DNA of 7,429 bases. Origin: an uncultured Spirochaetaceae bacterium (GTDB lineage: Bacteria; Spirochaetota; Spirochaetia; Treponematales; Treponemataceae). Shown in pieces: positions 6,274 to 7,429 of this stretch. The notes under the pieces were generated by a model. The model was not told where the DNA came from. It saw only the letters and a program-made list of their open reading frames with translations, and did no database searches. The first letter of the stretch is position 1; the number at the start of each line of letters is the position of its first letter. The translations under genes and the position numbers were made by a program. The stretch lies in NCBI GenBank assembly GCA_902773215.1, contig CACYDQ010000328.1, forward strand, positions 1 to 7,429. The letters are read 5' to 3'.

Positions 6274-6666
6274 TTATACATTCTCATCAAAAATCAAACC
6301 GGCAGCCTCTTTGAGATAGGTCTGCAACTTCTGCATATCTTCTGACGGAATTTCCCGTATGACCCTCTGAGTGTTCGGATCGATAACCTTGACTACGACC
6401 CTTCCCAACTCTTGGTTCACAGAAAACTGCAATGTTCTACCAAGAACGACATCTGAGGTCTTCAAAACCTTCTCAACGCTGTTCTTAGTATCGGCAATGT
6501 TTTGAGACAGAGTTTCCGCAACTTCAGCCGCACTATTCGGGAAATTGCTTAACACGGCCTCCGTTGGATTTCCGCTATAAGCTTTTCTCCCTTTTGATAC
6601 AACTGGAGTCTTGTACAGGCCATCCGTGGCCATCATCTGCCCAATCATACTGATTGCTGTATTCAT
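6274..6666 (-). CDS. flaG: FlaG family flagellar protein
   Basis: FlaG proteins are small factors found beside flagellin and FliD genes, and in several bacteria they influence filament length. The 130-residue product has a variable, serine- and asparagine-rich N-terminal half. The FlaG domain lies at about residues 78-128: LQFSVNQELGRVVVKVID, then DPNTQRVIREIPSEDMQKL and GLIFDEN. The motif VIREIP is the family hallmark (usually VIRQIP). The frame extends 18 codons further upstream to 6720, but that stretch crosses a terminator hairpin. A strong Shine-Dalgarno GGAGGAAAG sits nine bases before the ATG at 6666, so I chose that start. It lies between flaB and fliD, with hairpins in both flanking gaps. 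The exact role in spirochaetes is not shown by sequence. Confidence 0.92.
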   Translation of the reverse strand: MNTAISMIGQMMATDGLYKTPVVSKGRKAYSGNPTEAVLSNFPNSAAEVAETLSQNIADTKNSVEKVLKTSDVVLGRTLQFSVNQELGRVVVKVIDPNTQRVIREIPSEDMQKLQTYLKEAAGLIFDENV

Positions 6667-6675
6667 GGACACTTT

Positions 6676-6681
6676 CCTCCT
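6676..6681 (-). promoter_or_regulatory. Ribosome binding site that sets the flaG start
   Basis: AGGAGG on the minus strand lies nine bases before the ATG at 6664-6666. It is the only canonical Shine-Dalgarno in the window and rules against the longer frame starting at 6720. Its GGA could also be a weak CsrA contact. Confidence 0.85.
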
Positions 6682-6689
6682 GAAAATTG

Positions 6690-6718
6690 AAAAAGGGGGA
6701 AGGGGGCGCACCCCTCCC
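6690..6718 (-). terminator. G/C-rich intrinsic terminator between flaB and flaG
   Basis: On the minus strand GGGAGGGG (6711-6718) pairs with the C-rich arm (6695-6706, CCCCC TT CCCCC) around a TGCG loop, with slight register freedom and a bulge. TTTTT follows at 6690-6694 and then CAATTTTC. This is a good Rho-independent terminator for flaB mRNA, placed just upstream of the flaG ribosome site. Readthrough would be needed for flaB-flaG co-transcription. Confidence 0.75.
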
Positions 6719-6728
6719 ACTTTCTCTT

Positions 6729-6774
6729 ATGCTTTGTCAAAAGATGACATCCAGTTATCTCTTAGACAAAGCAT
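6729..6774 (-). promoter_or_regulatory. Long hairpin in the flaB 3' UTR with CsrA-like loop
   Basis: On the minus strand ATGCTTTGTC and GACAAAGCAT (6765-6774 and 6729-6738) form a 10-bp stem. After one bulged U it continues with 7 more pairs (AAGAGAT with ATCTTTT, one G-U). The apex is the 11-nt loop AACTGGATGTC (6746-6756), with GGA at 6750-6752. No U-tract follows in the direction of transcription, so it is not itself a terminator. It may protect the flaB mRNA 3' end or bind a protein. The GGAUGU in a hairpin loop resembles the CsrA consensus core; this is inference. Confidence 0.6.
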
Positions 6775-6789
6775 TTTTCCTTCCCTCTT

Positions 6790-7429
6790 CTAGCGGAGCA
6801 GGGCAAGCACGTTGTCAGACGAATTGTTAGCCTGAGCGAGCATAGCCGTTCCAGACTGTGCGAGAATCTGGTTCTTGGTGAACTCGACCATCGCAGAAGC
6901 CATATCCGTGTCACGGATAGTGGACTCCGAAGCCTGGGTGTTCTCAGCCGCGATTCCGAGACCGTAAGAAGTCTCCTCAAGGCGGTTCTGATACGCTCCA
7001 AGATCCGCACGCTGCTTGTTAACAAGCTTCAATGCGTTGTCAATCGTACCAATGGCAACATTGGCGGAATCAGGAGTTGAAAGGCTCATGATTTCGTCAG
7101 TTCCCTGTGCAGACCTCAATCCGAGCGCCTGAGCGGTCATAGTACCGACATAGGCGGTCATGCGCTGATCCATATTGGCACCAACGTGGAACAGCATGGT
7201 CTCATTAGAGACAGAGTTCTGCGCATAGCGTCCGGTGAGCATGTTCAAACCATTGAACTGCGCAGAGGAAGCGATGCGATCGACCTCGGCAACAAGCTGA
7301 GAAACCTCAACCTGGATGTAGGTGCGATCCTCATCCGTGTAAATTCCGTTGGCGGACTGCACGGAGAGCTCGCGGATGCGCTGCAGGATGTCGGTCGTCT
7401 CATTCAGATAACCCTCGGTCGTCTGGATG
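6790..7429 (-). CDS. flaB: Flagellin, periplasmic flagellar filament core protein FlaB (N-terminus outside window)
   Basis: FlaB is the core subunit of spirochaete periplasmic flagella, exported by the flagellar type III system. I read 212 residues in frame to the right edge. The visible part begins [20 protein letters not shown], shows the conserved [16 protein letters not shown] and [14 protein letters not shown] in the D1 region, and ends with the D0 helix ([19 protein letters not shown], then [13 protein letters not shown]). It has almost no D2/D3 insertion, as is usual for spirochaete FlaB of about 285 residues, so roughly 73 N-terminal residues are missing. The apparent GTG start at 7362 is internal; the frame continues past it without a stop. 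The promoter and true start are off the right edge, so sigma-28 control cannot be assessed. Which FlaB paralogue this is cannot be told. Confidence 0.96.
   Translation of the reverse strand, partial: IQTTEGYLNETTDILQRIRELSVQSANGIYTDEDRTYIQVEVSQLVAEVDRIASSAQFNGLNMLTGRYAQNSVSNETMLFHVGANMDQRMTAYVGTMTAQALGLRSAQGTDEIMSLSTPDSANVAIGTIDNALKLVNKQRADLGAYQNRLEETSYGLGIAAENTQASESTIRDTDMASAMVEFTKNQILAQSGTAMLAQANNSSDNVLALLR

Noticed and set aside
6667..6720. Extension of FlaG by 18 residues to 6720
   Set aside because: This stretch crosses the G/C-rich terminator and bypasses the strong AGGAGG that fits the ATG at 6666.
6735..6740. Perfect TTGACA in the flaB-flaG gap on the minus strand
   Set aside because: The hexamer 17 bases on is GGAGGG and no -10 is found nearby. 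The TTGACA is part of the long hairpin stem.
6729..6780. Plus-strand terminator: the same hairpin followed by TTTTTCC
   Set aside because: It has a T-tract in the plus direction, but no plus-strand gene ends here, so this orientation has no evident use.

Overview
The window looks like a piece of a spirochaete chromosome, most likely a Treponema-like organism. The right end encodes a spirochaete-type flagellin core protein (FlaB, with [16 protein letters not shown] and a C-terminal [12 protein letters not shown]). It is followed by FlaG, a long FliD, a treponeme-style unnamed protein and a membrane-anchored PilZ protein. Base composition is balanced, and a leucine biosynthesis gene is present. 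Both suggest a gut, rumen or free-living treponeme rather than a reduced pathogen such as T. pallidum. The species call is inference. All genes are on the minus strand, so the window reads right to left; long plus-strand frames are antisense shadows.

Region 1 (7429 to about 2350) is a flagellar filament cluster: flaB (5' end outside the window), flaG, fliD, a 194-residue unknown protein in the place where fliS is often found, and a PilZ protein. The two gaps flanking flaG each carry a strong hairpin followed by a U-rich tract. The flaB-flaG gap also holds a separate 17-bp stem whose 11-nt loop contains a CsrA-like GGAUGU. These elements could step expression down from the very abundant flagellin to the scarce cap protein. 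A compact intrinsic terminator ends the cluster after the PilZ gene.

Region 2 (2357 to 929) is a tight housekeeping operon: an 87-residue unknown protein, tsaE and tsaB, with ATGA overlaps at both junctions. TsaE and TsaB act with TsaD in making the t6A modification of tRNA. A near-consensus promoter (TTGTTT, 17 bp, TATAAT) starts this operon. Its -35 box is the U-tract of the preceding flagellar terminator, and its -10 lies so close to the first ATG that the mRNA should be almost leaderless.

Region 3 (905 to 1) is leuC, the large subunit of isopropylmalate dehydratase. It has its own promoter (TTGCAA, 17 bp, TATACT) and runs off the left edge before its iron-sulfur ligands. No gap exceeds 125 bases, and I see no tRNA, rRNA, mobile element or CRISPR array.
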